DNA from: Alkalidesulfovibrio alkalitolerans DSM 16529
GTDB taxonomy: Bacteria > Desulfobacterota > Desulfovibrionia > Desulfovibrionales > Desulfovibrionaceae
Assembly: GCF_000422245.1 (NCBI RefSeq)
Contig: NZ_ATHI01000032.1
Coordinates: 1-64,000, forward strand
DNA length: 64,000 bases
Direction: 5' to 3'
Positions 37,217 to 46,970 of this stretch are shown one piece after another (position 1 is the first letter of the stretch; every line of letters starts with the position of its first letter). Both the position numbers and the translations under genes were made by a program. The notes beneath the pieces are model-generated. The model ran no database searches, was not told the DNA's origin, and saw only the letters and a list, made by a program, of their open reading frames with translations.

Positions 37217-37747
37217 TTAGCGGTCGGCCCATTTTTGTTCGCGGATGCGGGCGCGTTGTTCCTTGAACACGAACTGGACGATCTGCTCCAGGTCGGGGTC
37301 GCGGACGCGAGTGAATTCCATGGCCCATACAGGATCTTTCCCGCCCCGCTCCAGGCGCACCACCTTGGCGATGGCGCTGGCCATGCGTAGCGGAAAGGCA
37401 CTCAGGACGAGCACGATCTCGACGTGGTCGCCGGGCGAGAAGCGTTCGCGGGCGTGGCATTTGACCCCAGCCCCGCTGATCTCGGAGACCGACCCTTGGA
37501 TGGGATAGTCGTCCTGGATCATCTTGCGGGAACTGAGGCTGATGAGAATGTCCAGCTTGCGGTTGAGGTCCAGGAGAAAGTCCGTGACTCCTTCGGGGAG
37601 ATTGGACTTCTTCAGCGCGTCGCTGGTGTCGGTGTCGCAGCCGGGACAGTCGAAGCCCGTGGCGAATCCCGAATCTTCGGGCACACGCCGCATATAGACC
37701 CTGACGCCGGTCTCGACGCGGGAAAAGGTCCTCTTCTCGTCTCCCAT
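37217..37747 (-). CDS. PilZ-domain protein
   Basis: 176 aa. The c-di-GMP-binding RxxxR element is near residue 6 (KRTFSRVE); the second element appears near residue 95 as EISGAG, with Glu in place of the usual Asp/Asn of D/NxSxxG. A conserved C-P-G-C-like pair (DCPGCDTD) is unusual. Binding of c-di-GMP is therefore likely but not assured. AGGAGG precedes the ATG. Its place upstream of cheZ suggests a link between c-di-GMP and the chemotaxis/flagellar switch; fliM lies 6 kb away. Confidence 0.8.
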   Translation of the reverse strand: MGDEKRTFSRVETGVRVYMRRVPEDSGFATGFDCPGCDTDTSDALKKSNLPEGVTDFLLDLNRKLDILISLSSRKMIQDDYPIQGSVSEISGAGVKCHARERFSPGDHVEIVLVLSAFPLRMASAIAKVVRLERGGKDPVWAMEFTRVRDPDLEQIVQFVFKEQRARIREQKWADR

Positions 37748-37766
37748 GCGCGCCTCCTGGGCGCTC

Positions 37767-38201
37767 CTACTGGAGTGCCCCGTTTTCCATGTCCACTTCC
37801 ATGGCCCGCACCGGGCAGACCTTGACGCACAAGCCGCAGCCCGAGCATTTCTCCGCATCGAAGACCACGGTGCGGCTTTGGGGATCGACCGCCAAGGCCT
37901 TGGTCGTGCACAGGGCGGTACACATGCCGCAATGCAGGCAAGACTCCTCGTCCCGCGATATCTTTTGGGCCACGGGCGTGACTTTGATGCCTTGGTTGTG
38001 CAGATAATCCGTGCCCTTGCGGTATCCCTCCTCGGTCCCCATGATTTCGAGGGTCATGAATCCTTCCTGACGAGGGGTGATCTGGGCCTTGAGGATATTA
38101 AAAACCAGATCGAAATTGCGCGCCAGATTACAGACCACCGGCTGGCTCGATTGGCCGGGAGGAAAAGTCAGATAGACGATTTTGCGATAGGTTGCGTTCA
38201 T
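37767..38201 (-). CDS. NIL-domain plus 2x[4Fe-4S] ferredoxin protein
   Basis: 144 aa. The N-terminal half is a NIL (ACT-like, ligand-binding) domain (RKIVYLTFPPGQSSQPVVCNLARNF); the C-terminal half is a ferredoxin domain with CLHCGMCTALC and CSGCGLCVKVCP. Such fusions occur in anaerobes, often near methionine or homocysteine-synthesis genes; here no such gene is adjacent and the role is unknown. An ATG 5 codons upstream (38216) is an alternative start. Confidence 0.82.
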   Translation of the reverse strand: MNATYRKIVYLTFPPGQSSQPVVCNLARNFDLVFNILKAQITPRQEGFMTLEIMGTEEGYRKGTDYLHNQGIKVTPVAQKISRDEESCLHCGMCTALCTTKALAVDPQSRTVVFDAEKCSGCGLCVKVCPVRAMEVDMENGALQ

Positions 38202-38250
38202 GTCGTTGCGTTCCATGCAGGGGGCGTGCCGGAGGGTTTGGGCTCGGCGG

Positions 38251-39096
38251 CTACCTGTTCTCTTCGATGATGCCTTTGGCCCTACGGGCTTCGGCAGAAT
38301 TGGGGAATTGCTTGATGAGGTCGTCAAGCACGAGCTTGCCAGCCTTCTGGTTGCCAAGTCGGTAGAAAGACATGCCTTGCTTGAGCAACGCGGAGGGGTA
38401 TTTGCTGCTTTTGGGATGCTTGGCGATGACCTCTTCGTACGCCAGCACAGCCCGTGAGTAGTCCTGCATCTGGTAGAATGCCTCGCCCTGCCAGAACAGC
38501 GCGTTGGCGACCAGGGAATGTTTGGGATAGGCCGTGACGAATTCAGCCCACAGTGATTGGGCGCGCGCGTATTCGCGGCTTTTGAACTGATCCAAGGCCT
38601 TGTCGTAGAGCGTCTTGGCCTGTGCCTCGGGAGAGGTGTCCAGGGGTTTTTGCGGTTCGTCCACGGCCGCGCCATCAGACGCGGTTTTGGGCGTCGAAGC
38701 GGCGTCGAGTCCCTCGATATCCAGGGCAAGCTGGGTGGAGAGCGCAAGGCGGATGGCATCCACCTCTTCACGGAGTTGGGTGATGGCGGCCTGGGTGTCC
38801 CTGGGGCCGCCATGATGGGTGATGGTCTGCACGTCGCCCTGGATGGCCGAAAGGCGCGATTTCAATTCCTCGATTTCGGCATGCATGTTGGCCTGGCTCG
38901 TGCGCACCTCGGACAGCGCCGCAAGCTGGCTGTCCATTTCATCGAGCTTGTCGCGCATTTCGTCGATACGCCTGCCTTGCATGTATACTTGGGATTGAAG
39001 GGTTTGGACTTCTGATTTGCTGACCACGCAGCCGGGGGCCGCGAGCAGCAGGATACAAAGTCCAAGGCCTATCGGCCCGCGTGTGCAAGTCGTCAT
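38251..39096 (-). CDS. ybgF: YbgF/CpoB-like TPR lipoprotein
   Basis: 281 aa. The signal peptide ends in a lipobox (LLLAAPGC, Cys about 23), followed by a coiled coil (residues about 30-110: SQVYMQGRRIDEMRDKLDEM) and three TPR-type repeats (ALFWQGEAFYQMQDYSRAVLAYEEV, ALLKQGMSFYRLGNQKAG). This is the architecture of YbgF/CpoB, a periplasmic partner of Tol-Pal and peptidoglycan synthases. No tolA/tolB/pal lies beside it. GGAGG precedes the ATG. Confidence 0.85.
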   Translation of the reverse strand: MTTCTRGPIGLGLCILLLAAPGCVVSKSEVQTLQSQVYMQGRRIDEMRDKLDEMDSQLAALSEVRTSQANMHAEIEELKSRLSAIQGDVQTITHHGGPRDTQAAITQLREEVDAIRLALSTQLALDIEGLDAASTPKTASDGAAVDEPQKPLDTSPEAQAKTLYDKALDQFKSREYARAQSLWAEFVTAYPKHSLVANALFWQGEAFYQMQDYSRAVLAYEEVIAKHPKSSKYPSALLKQGMSFYRLGNQKAGKLVLDDLIKQFPNSAEARRAKGIIEENR

Positions 39097-39299
39097 GCGT
39101 TTTTCCTCCCGCGCTTCCGGCCGATTGCAATGTAGGCCAGAACGCCAAGAAAGGGGATGATGGTGACGAGTTGGATCCACAACATCTTTTCGTTGGTGGA
39201 TGCGAACTCCCGGGCAAAGGCGTCGCGCAGCGACCACCAGGTCATGGCCACGAAGACGCCGACCACGCCGATGATGCCGTACCATGCCTGCATGGGCAT
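39093..39299 (-). CDS. PLDc_N-type small membrane protein
   Basis: 68 aa with two membrane helices (AWYGIIGVVGVFVAMTWW and WIQLVTIIPFLGVLAYIA) separated by a short charged loop, and a basic tail (GRKRGRKNA). Matches the phospholipase-D nuclease N-terminal motif family, which occurs as stand-alone small proteins of unknown role. The start has CGGAG upstream; an ATG 7 codons earlier (39320) is possible. The end overlaps the YbgF start by 4 bases (ATGA). Confidence 0.7.
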   Translation of the reverse strand: MPMQAWYGIIGVVGVFVAMTWWSLRDAFAREFASTNEKMLWIQLVTIIPFLGVLAYIAIGRKRGRKNA

Positions 39300-39456
39300 G
39301 GTGACTCCGAGAATAGTCATGCGGTTTCCGTCTGTTTGATCGTTCGGCCGGCTCGAATGTATCCGGTCTGCCGAAAGGGGGTAATGCCTTTTGCCATCGA
39401 GGGCAAGTGGCAAGGACGTCCTGGGCGGTGTGGAGAAACGGCGGTCGGGCGGATGA

Positions 39457-39948
39457 TCAGGAATCCTTTCGCCGCCGTCCGTCTGTCAGGACGTGCCAGA
39501 CCAGACCTGCCGCGCCCACGCAGATGGCCGCATCGGCGACATTGAAGGCAGGCCAGTGCCAGTCGCCGACGTACAGGTCGACGAAATCCACGACGAAGCC
39601 GAAGCGCAGCCGGTCGATCAGGTTGCCCATGGCCCCGCCGAGCACGAGCCCGAGCGAGGCGACATAGACGCGTTCGTCGTCCCGCGCGGTGTAAAGCATC
39701 CAAAGTATGAGGCCGGCGGCAAGGATCGACACTGCCCCGAAGACCATGCTCGGCCAGGCGAGGTCCGGACGGTTCAGGAAACCGAAGGCCGCGCCCCGAT
39801 TGGCCACGTTGACCAGATCGAAGAAACCCGGGATCACGGTGATCCGCTCCCAGGGTTGAATGTTCTCCAGGACCAGCGCCTTGGTGATCTGGTCGAGGAC
39901 CAGAACGCCCAGGGCAAGGAGGCCGGCGGTCTTGAAGCGTTTGCGCAT
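39457..39948 (-). CDS. lspA: Lipoprotein signal peptidase
   Basis: 163 aa with four membrane helices and the two catalytic aspartates in ANRGAAFGFL / GNLIDRLRFGFVVDFVDLYVG (usual N-x-G-x-x-F and NxxDR...VDF). Cleaves prolipoproteins after lipidation, such as the YbgF-like product downstream. It starts 4 bases after the ileS stop, the common ileS-lspA pair. Confidence 0.94.
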   Translation of the reverse strand: MRKRFKTAGLLALGVLVLDQITKALVLENIQPWERITVIPGFFDLVNVANRGAAFGFLNRPDLAWPSMVFGAVSILAAGLILWMLYTARDDERVYVASLGLVLGGAMGNLIDRLRFGFVVDFVDLYVGDWHWPAFNVADAAICVGAAGLVWHVLTDGRRRKDS

Positions 39949-39952
39949 GGCT

Positions 39953-42775
39953 CTAGCCAGGGGCTCCGGAGCCGACCACGGCAGAGCAGCGCGGGCAGAT
40001 GCGCGGGTGATCCGCGATGGTGCCCAGTTCGGGGCTGTAGACCCAGCAGCGTTCGCATTTTTCGCCCTCGGCCTTGCGCACGACCACGGATACGCCCTCA
40101 GGGGCCTCGGCGCTGGCGCTCGCGTCCTCGGGCGCGGGGGCGTCGGTGACCCCGGCCTCGGAGACGATGAGGAACTCCCGCAGATCAAGGCCCGAGGACT
40201 TCACCCCGGCGACGGTCTTGGCCGGGGCATGGATGGTCACGGCGGTGTCCAAGGAGTGGCCGATCTCACCGGCCTTGCGCAGCGGCTCGATGGCCCGGTT
40301 GACCTCCTCGCGCAGGGCGATGAAGCTCTCGAAGGCCGCTCGTTCGGCCGTGTCGAGCCGCTCCTCGGGCAGGAAGTCGAAGCGCTGTTCGAAGACCGTG
40401 ACGCCCCGCGGCTTGATGGCCTCGGGCAGGTGCTGGAAGACCTCCTCGGCCGTGAAGGAGAGGATGGGGGCCATGTTCGTGGTCAGGGACATGAGCGCCT
40501 TCCAGAGCACGGTCTGGGCCGAGCGCCGCGCGAGCGAATCCTGGCCGGCGGTGTAGAGGCGGTCCTTGACGATGTCCAGGTAGAAGGCGGAGAGATCCGA
40601 CACGCACAGGTCGAGGAGCGTGTGGAAGACCTTGTGGAACTGGAACGACTCATAGGCCTCGCGCACGCGCTCGTGGCTCGCGCGCAGGTTGTCCAGGGCG
40701 TAGCGGTCCAGGGGCTGCATCTGGGCGAAAGGCACGGCCTTCTCGGGTGAGAAGTCGGCCAGGTTGCCGAGCAGGAAGCGGCAGGTGTTGCGGATGCGGC
40801 GATAGCCGTCCACCAGGCGCGAGAGGATGTCGTCGGAGATGCGCACGTCGTCCTGATAGTTGACCGCCGAGACCCACATGCGCAGGATTTCCGCCCCGTT
40901 CTTGTCGATGATCTCCTGCGGGGCGATGACGTTGCCAAGCGATTTGGACATCTTGCGGCCGTCGCCGTCCACGACGTAGCCGTGGGTGAGCACGGCCTTG
41001 TAGGGGGCTGCGCCACGCGTGCCTACGCTGGCCAGGAGGGAACTGTGGAACCAGCCGCGATGCTGGTCCGTGCCTTCGAGGTATAGATCGGCCGGGAAAC
41101 GGCACTCGGGGCGCTGCTCGACCACGGCGGCGAAGGACGTGCCCGAGTCGAACCAGACGTCGAGGATGTCGTCCTCCTTGGTCCACTCCTTGCCGCCGCA
41201 CTCGGGGCAGGCGAGGTCCGCGGGCGCGACCTCCTCCACGGGCGCCTCGAACCAGTAGTCGCAGCCGCGCTCGTGCGTGGCGAAACGGTCCACCACGGAG
41301 AAGACCCAGTCCGGGTCCATGTAGGCATGATCACAGCCCTTGCACAACAGGGCTACGATGGGCACGCCCCAGGTGCGCTGGCGCGAGATGCACCAGTCGG
41401 GCCTGTTCTCGATCATTGAATGGATGCGCTCGCGGCCCCAGGCCGGAATCCAGCGCACTTCATTCATGATGGAGTCAAGCGCGGCCTTACGCAGGCCGGT
41501 CTTATCCATGGAGACGAACCACTGCGTGGTGGCCCGGAAGATGACGGGCTTTTTGCACCGCCAGCAGTGCGGGTAGGAGTGGGCCACGCTCTTTTGGGCC
41601 AGCAAAAGGCCCCGAGCCTTGAGCGTCTCGATGACCTTGGGGTTGGCCTCGAAGACGGTCAGCCCGGCGAATTCCGGCACGCTTTGCAGGAAGCGGCCTT
41701 GGTCGTCCAGGGGAGAGATGACGTCGAGACCGTAGCGCATGCCGGTCTCGTAGTCCTCGCGGCCGTGGCCGGGCGCGGTGTGCACCAGGCCCGAGCCCTG
41801 TTCCAGGGTCACGTAGTCGGCGATGACGACGGGCGAGGTGCGGTCGATAAAGGGATGGCGGGCCGTGAGCCCCTCCAGGGCCGCGCCCGTGGCCTCGCCC
41901 ACGATCTCGTACTCCTTCCAGCCGAAGATCGCGGCGCAGGTTTCGAGCAATCCCTTGGCCAGCAGGTGGTCGGCCCCGTCCGCGCGCACGAGGACGTATT
42001 CGAGGTCGGGATGCACGGCCACGGCCACGTTGCCGGGCAGGGTCCAGGGGGTAGTGGTCCAAATGACCGCATGGGCCTTGGAGACGTCCGCGCCGGGAAA
42101 GATTTCGGCGAGCTTCCCGTCATTCAGGGGGAAGCGCACGAAGATGGAGGGCGAGGTGTGGTCGCCGTATTCGACCTCGGCTTCGGCCAGGGCGGTCTCG
42201 CAGTCCAGGCACCAGTAGATGGGCTTCTTGCCGCGCACCACCGCGCCGCTTTGGATGAAGCGCCCCAGTTCGCGCGCCGTGGCCGCCTCGTAGGCCGGGT
42301 CCATGGTCATGTAGGGCTTGTCCCACACGCCGAACACGCCCAGGCGCTTGAACTCCTTGCGCTGCACGTCGAGCCACTTGCGGGCGTAGTCGCGGCAGAT
42401 GCGGCGCACCGTGAGCGTGGGCACGTCGGTCTTGCCCTTTTCCTTCAGTTCCTGAGCCACCTTGTGTTCGATGGGCAGACCGTGGCAGTCCCAGCCGGGC
42501 ACGTATTCGGCCTTGAGCCCCATCATGTTGCGCGACTTGACGATGATGTCCTTGAGCACCTTGTTCATGGCCGTGCCCATGTGGATGTGCCCGTTGGCGT
42601 AAGGAGGGCCGTCGTGCAGCACGTAGCGCTCCTTGCCTTCGTTGGCCGCTACCATGTGGGCGTAGATGTCGTTCTTTTCCCAGAAGGCGAGCATTTTTGG
42701 CTCGTTCTGTTTGAGGTCGGCCTTCATGGGAAAGGTGGTCTTGGGCAGGCACAAGGTGGTCTTGTAGTCGCTCAT
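39953..42775 (-). CDS. ileS: Isoleucyl-tRNA synthetase
   Basis: 940 aa. HIGH-type signature [11 protein letters not shown] (residue ~57-67), KMSKSLGN (near 600), editing domain ([10 protein letters not shown]), and C-terminal zinc ribbon with CERCW / CPRC. Bacterial, short-type enzyme. GGAGG lies before the ATG at 42775. No T-box is seen upstream, as expected outside Gram-positives. Confidence 0.96.
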   Translation of the reverse strand: MSDYKTTLCLPKTTFPMKADLKQNEPKMLAFWEKNDIYAHMVAANEGKERYVLHDGPPYANGHIHMGTAMNKVLKDIIVKSRNMMGLKAEYVPGWDCHGLPIEHKVAQELKEKGKTDVPTLTVRRICRDYARKWLDVQRKEFKRLGVFGVWDKPYMTMDPAYEAATARELGRFIQSGAVVRGKKPIYWCLDCETALAEAEVEYGDHTSPSIFVRFPLNDGKLAEIFPGADVSKAHAVIWTTTPWTLPGNVAVAVHPDLEYVLVRADGADHLLAKGLLETCAAIFGWKEYEIVGEATGAALEGLTARHPFIDRTSPVVIADYVTLEQGSGLVHTAPGHGREDYETGMRYGLDVISPLDDQGRFLQSVPEFAGLTVFEANPKVIETLKARGLLLAQKSVAHSYPHCWRCKKPVIFRATTQWFVSMDKTGLRKAALDSIMNEVRWIPAWGRERIHSMIENRPDWCISRQRTWGVPIVALLCKGCDHAYMDPDWVFSVVDRFATHERGCDYWFEAPVEEVAPADLACPECGGKEWTKEDDILDVWFDSGTSFAAVVEQRPECRFPADLYLEGTDQHRGWFHSSLLASVGTRGAAPYKAVLTHGYVVDGDGRKMSKSLGNVIAPQEIIDKNGAEILRMWVSAVNYQDDVRISDDILSRLVDGYRRIRNTCRFLLGNLADFSPEKAVPFAQMQPLDRYALDNLRASHERVREAYESFQFHKVFHTLLDLCVSDLSAFYLDIVKDRLYTAGQDSLARRSAQTVLWKALMSLTTNMAPILSFTAEEVFQHLPEAIKPRGVTVFEQRFDFLPEERLDTAERAAFESFIALREEVNRAIEPLRKAGEIGHSLDTAVTIHAPAKTVAGVKSSGLDLREFLIVSEAGVTDAPAPEDASASAEAPEGVSVVVRKAEGEKCERCWVYSPELGTIADHPRICPRCSAVVGSGAPG

Positions 42776-43044
42776 GGGGTGGGGAACGCCTCCGTGTGAA
42801 CGGCAATCCGGCCTCCCGGACCGCCGTGAATAATTGAAAACGTAACTATTGGAGGAAGGTCACGGGGAAGTCAAGGCGCAAGGCCTTGGCAGCCGGGGAG
42901 AAGGGGCCTTGCGAGTCGATTGAGATCGTGGATGGAACGATTCTTGATAGAAATCCTGGGCGACGGCAGTGGTGCGCCCTTTTCGCCGCCGTCGGATCGT
43001 GCTAGGAACACCAAATGGCGGCAATTGTCGCCTGGAGCGCGTGA

Positions 43045-44022
43045 ATGGGCAAAATTCTCCAGCAAGACGAAGTCGACGCCCTGCTTCGGGGGCTTACCGG
43101 CGGTGAGGTCGAAACTGAGTCCGACGTCCCGGAAGAAGATTCCGGGGTCGTCTCCTTTGATCTTTCCAACCAGGACCGTATCATCCGTGGCCGCATGCCG
43201 GTCATGGAGATCGTCAACGACCGCTTTGCCCGCCTGTTCACGAACTCCATGGTCACGGCCATGCGCAAGCGCGTGGACGTGAACCCCATCTCGCTGGACA
43301 TGTCCAAGTTCGGCGACTTCATGCGCTCGCTGCCTGTGCCCACGAGCATCAACATCTTCAAGATGGACCCGCTACGTGGCAACGGCTTGCTTATCGTGGA
43401 CTCGCGACTCGTCTTCTCCCTGGTGGAGAACTTTCTGGGCGGGTCCGGGGGGCAGCCCAAGGTCGAGGGCCGCGACTTCACGGCCATCGAGCAGGGTCTC
43501 ATCGACCGCGTGGTCAAAATATGCCTCTCGAACATGGAAGAGGCCTGGAACCCTGTGCACGAAGTGCACATCGAGTTGATCCGTTCCGAGGTCAACCCGC
43601 AGTTCGCGGCCATAGTTCCGCCTTCGGACGTGGTCATGGTCATCACTTACGAGGTGGAGCTCGAAAACGCCATCGGCTCGCTCATCTGCTGCCTGCCTTA
43701 CGCCATGCTCGAACCCATCCGCTCCAAGCTGCACGCCTCCTTCCAATCCGAGCGACTGGAAGTTGACCATGCCTGGCACAATCGTTTCCGCGAACAATTG
43801 ATGCAGATCTATGTGGAGATGGTTGTCCGGCTCGGCATGACGTCCATCACGGGCCGTCAGCTTTTGAACTTGGAGGAGGGCGACATCCTGCTCTTGGATA
43901 CGGACGACGACGACACGCTCGAAGCCGAGGTGGAGGGCATCAAGAAGTTCTATGTCACTCCGGGCAAGGTCAAGAGCAACGCTGCCATACAGATCGTGCG
44001 CGAGGAAGAGCCGAAATTCTGA
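43045..44022 (+). CDS. fliM: Flagellar motor switch protein FliM
   Basis: 325 aa. N-terminal CheY-binding peptide region is GKILQQDEVDALLRGLTGG (typical LSQxEIDALL form), followed by the CheC-like middle domain (FTNSMVTAMRKRVDVN, LVFSLVENFLGG) and the C-terminal SpoA domain (VEMVVRLGMTSITGRQLLNLEEGDI). FliM in the C-ring receives CheY-P and sets rotation direction. No fliN or other flagellar gene is adjacent; cheZ is nearby. Confidence 0.95.
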   Translation: MGKILQQDEVDALLRGLTGGEVETESDVPEEDSGVVSFDLSNQDRIIRGRMPVMEIVNDRFARLFTNSMVTAMRKRVDVNPISLDMSKFGDFMRSLPVPTSINIFKMDPLRGNGLLIVDSRLVFSLVENFLGGSGGQPKVEGRDFTAIEQGLIDRVVKICLSNMEEAWNPVHEVHIELIRSEVNPQFAAIVPPSDVVMVITYEVELENAIGSLICCLPYAMLEPIRSKLHASFQSERLEVDHAWHNRFREQLMQIYVEMVVRLGMTSITGRQLLNLEEGDILLLDTDDDDTLEAEVEGIKKFYVTPGKVKSNAAIQIVREEEPKF

Positions 44023-44069
44023 CGCGCGACCGGCTTTTGCCGGGCTAGTATCAGCCGTCTTTTTGTCGC

Positions 44070-44435
44070 TTAGATCCAAAATCCCGGACACCCTACGGAG
44101 TCCGCATGTTCCCGCGTGGTCGGGAAGTCGCGGCAGTAGTCCGGCCGCAGATCGCGGATGTCGCAGCCAGCCAGCCCGTCCACGCGGCTGAACCAGGGGC
44201 AGCCGTCCTCGCACCAGAGCCCGGTCGCTGGGTCTATCCAAATGCGGTAGCCGACCAGACGGGAGCGTCCCTCGCCGTCCTCTTCGAGCAACGGTTGCGA
44301 GTAGCGCATTATATCCCAGCGTCCGGCCGTGATCCATCGACGCACGTCGTCTCGGCTGGCCGTGTTGCGAAACGAGTCGTCGAGACCCGTGCAGCAGTGC
44401 CCGCATCGTTTGCAGCGAAAATCGTGCGGCGGCAT
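44070..44435 (-). CDS. YkgJ-family cysteine-cluster protein
   Basis: 121 aa with CKRCGHCCTGLDDSF near the N-terminus (CxxCxxCC), then C-terminal C...C (DGCPWFSRVDGLAGC, DYCRDFP). Standard YkgJ/zinc-or-iron-chelating family member of unknown function. GGGGAGG precedes the ATG at 44435. It is convergent with fliM. Confidence 0.85.
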   Translation of the reverse strand: MPPHDFRCKRCGHCCTGLDDSFRNTASRDDVRRWITAGRWDIMRYSQPLLEEDGEGRSRLVGYRIWIDPATGLWCEDGCPWFSRVDGLAGCDIRDLRPDYCRDFPTTREHADSVGCPGFWI

Positions 44436-44616
44436 GTCGCCTCCCCGGATCGTCTCCGGCGCGCCGGTCCGGTATGAATTGGCGCAAGATCGGGACGAAT
44501 CCGCATATCTTTCATCGCAGGACGAGTGGAGAAAGGCAAGGGGAGGCAACGCAGCAGACAGTGCCCTGGGGGGCGGTCTGAACAACGTTTCGGGCAAACG
44601 TGCTTTTCAGGACGGG

Positions 44617-45033
44617 CTAAAAACAGCCGTTCATCTTTTCGAGCGCGGCGATCAGTTGGGCGCGCTCTTCGGGTGTGAGGCTCGCGGTGATCTCCTCGGT
44701 CAGACGCATGTGTAGCGTGTCATGTTCCTCAAATGATTTCAGGCCCTTGGCTGTCAGTTCCACGAGCCAGGAGCGGCGATCGCGTTCGTGCGGCACCCGC
44801 CGGGCCAGGCCGCGCGATTCGAGCCGATCCACCTGCATGGTCAGGGTACCGGTGGTCACGCCCATCTTTTCGGCCAGTTCCTTCATGCGCATGGGGCCAT
44901 GCGCGCCCAGGATTTCGATGGTGTGCATCTGGGGCAGGGTCAGCCCCTTGCCGCGCACCACGCAGTGTTCCCAGGAGGAAAGCTTCTCGTAGAACTCCAC
45001 GATGGCGTGGGTCAGGCGGGGCAGGTCGCTCAT
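44617..45033 (-). CDS. MarR-family transcriptional regulator
   Basis: 138-aa winged-helix repressor: LPQMHTIEILGAHGPMRMKELAEKMGVTTGTLTMQVDRLESRGLARR contains the recognition helix, followed by the wing DRRSWLVELTAKG. Family members bind palindromes and respond to small ligands or metals. The ATG overlaps the stop of the P-type ATPase (ATGA), so it probably controls its own operon, possibly through the palindrome at 47047-47057. Confidence 0.9.
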   Translation of the reverse strand: MSDLPRLTHAIVEFYEKLSSWEHCVVRGKGLTLPQMHTIEILGAHGPMRMKELAEKMGVTTGTLTMQVDRLESRGLARRVPHERDRRSWLVELTAKGLKSFEEHDTLHMRLTEEITASLTPEERAQLIAALEKMNGCF

Positions 45034-46970
45034 GCATCGCTCCTAGCGCAGGCCGCGCTTTCAGGCAAGGGCCGTGAGCGGGTTACGCCCTGATCGCGGG
45101 CAAAGGCGAGCGAGGCCGCCGAGAGGACCACGATCACCGAGCCGATGTTGTGGGCCAGCGACGCCTGTAGCGGGCTGAGAAAACCCGCGCCCCCGCCCCA
45201 CATGGCAAGGGCGTTGAAGGCGATGCCCAGGCCCGCGTTGATCTTCATGAGCGCCAGGGCCCGGCGCGAGAGCCGGATGAGGAAGGGCAGGGTGGAGATG
45301 TCGTCGCGCACCAGGGCGATGTCCGCGCTTTCGAGCGCCACGTGCGCGCCAAGTCCGCCCATGGCCACGCCCACGTCCGCCCGCGCCAGGGCAGGGGCGT
45401 CGTTCACCCCGTCGCCCACGAACATGACCCTGCGGCCCTGTTCGCGCGTATCCGAGAGAACCGAGAGCTTGCCTTCGGGCGTGAGACCGGCGTGGACTTC
45501 CTCTATGCCGACGTGTGCGGCCACTGCCTGGGCGGCCCGCTCGTGGTCGCCCGAGAGCATGGTCAGGCGCGAGATGCCTTCGTCGCGCAGGGCCGAAAGC
45601 GCAGCCGGGGCTTCGGCGCGCGGCGTGTCGCGCACGCTGAGGATGCCTACAGGCGTGCCGTCGCGCAGCACCACGAGCGGTGTCGCGCCGCGTTCGCGAA
45701 TGCTGTCGAGCGTGTGACGCAACGACGCGGGCAGCGCCGATTCGTCGCCCGTGATGGCAGCGCCGCCGACCTCGATCCGGGAGCCGTCGAGGAGTCCCCG
45801 CACGCCCGCACCCGTTTCCTGGACGACGTCGCGGGCACGCTGCACGGCTACTCCCCGTTCGCGCGCGGCGTCCATGACGGCCACGGCCAGAGGATGTCCG
45901 CAGTCGGCCTCCACGCAGGCTGCAAGGGCCAAAACGTCCGCTTCGCCGAAGCCCTCGGCGGGGATGATCTCCTCGACCTTGGGGCGGCCCTCGGTCAGGG
46001 TTCCGGTCTTGTCGAAGAACACGGCATCCACCGAGGCCGCGGCTTCCAGGTGGCGGCCGCCCTTGACCAGCACGCCCGCGCGCGAAAGCCTGCCCACGGC
46101 GGCCACGGTGGCCGTGGGCGCGGCCATGATCAACGCGCAGGGACAGCCCGCGATGAGCACGGCCACGGCCCGGTTCGCCTCGCCCGAGAGCGCCCAGGCC
46201 AAGGCGGCGATGAAGAGCACCAGCGGCGTGAACCAGACCACGAAACGGTCGATGAAGCGGGTGGCTTGCGGCTTGTGCGCCTCGGCCTCCTCCACCAGGC
46301 GCACCACGCGGCCGAGCATGGTTTCCTCGCCCACTTTGCGCGCTTCGACCACCAGCACGCCGTTGTGGTTGAGCGTGCCCGCGAAGACCTCGTCGCCCGC
46401 GCACTTGTCCACGGGCAGGGACTCGCCCGTGATGGACGACTCGTCGAGCGCGCCGCGTCCCGAAAGGATTACTCCGTCCACGGGTACGCGGTCGCCCGGC
46501 CTGACCCGGAGCCTGTCGCCAGGCCGCACGGCCTCCATGGGCACCTCGTCCTCGTCCTCGCCGGAAAGCCTGCGGGCCTTCTCCGGGGCCACGGCCACGA
46601 GATCGCGGATGGAGCGCCGGGCCGAGTCGCTGACCATGCCTTCCACGATGGCCCCGAGCTTCATGATGAAGGCAACGCCCGCGGCGGTCAGGAATTCGCC
46701 CTGGATCAGGCAGGCCACGAGCGCCAAGCTGACCAGTTCGTCCACGTTGATGCGCCGTTCGAGCAGCCCTTCGGCCGCGCCTTTGATGATGGGCAGGCCG
46801 TTGATGGCGAAGGAGACGAGGGCCAGCCACACGGTCGCCGGGGCGAGGGAGGCCGAATATTCCGATCCGAGCGAGGCCAGGGCCAAAAGCCCGCCGAGCA
46901 GGCACAGCGCCAGGTCGCGCCGGGGCAAGAGATCGCGGTATTCTCCGAGCGAAGCGAAACGGCCGATCAT
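45030..46970 (-). CDS. Metal-transporting P1B-type ATPase
   Basis: 646-aa heavy-metal ATPase: CPC membrane motif (IAGCPCALIM, near residue 275), phosphorylation loop DKTGTLTEG (~320), HP motif CGHPLAV (~365), GDGVNDAPAL (~545), actuator TGESLPV. It lacks any N-terminal CxxC metal-binding domain. The last membrane segment carries HNIGSVIVVLSAASL, lacking the Asp of ZntA/CadA and nearer to the HNxxS pattern I recall in CtpC-type (Mn-linked) pumps, so the metal is not settled. Co-translated with the MarR regulator. Confidence 0.9.
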   Translation of the reverse strand: MIGRFASLGEYRDLLPRRDLALCLLGGLLALASLGSEYSASLAPATVWLALVSFAINGLPIIKGAAEGLLERRINVDELVSLALVACLIQGEFLTAAGVAFIMKLGAIVEGMVSDSARRSIRDLVAVAPEKARRLSGEDEDEVPMEAVRPGDRLRVRPGDRVPVDGVILSGRGALDESSITGESLPVDKCAGDEVFAGTLNHNGVLVVEARKVGEETMLGRVVRLVEEAEAHKPQATRFIDRFVVWFTPLVLFIAALAWALSGEANRAVAVLIAGCPCALIMAAPTATVAAVGRLSRAGVLVKGGRHLEAAASVDAVFFDKTGTLTEGRPKVEEIIPAEGFGEADVLALAACVEADCGHPLAVAVMDAARERGVAVQRARDVVQETGAGVRGLLDGSRIEVGGAAITGDESALPASLRHTLDSIRERGATPLVVLRDGTPVGILSVRDTPRAEAPAALSALRDEGISRLTMLSGDHERAAQAVAAHVGIEEVHAGLTPEGKLSVLSDTREQGRRVMFVGDGVNDAPALARADVGVAMGGLGAHVALESADIALVRDDISTLPFLIRLSRRALALMKINAGLGIAFNALAMWGGGAGFLSPLQASLAHNIGSVIVVLSAASLAFARDQGVTRSRPLPESAACARSDA

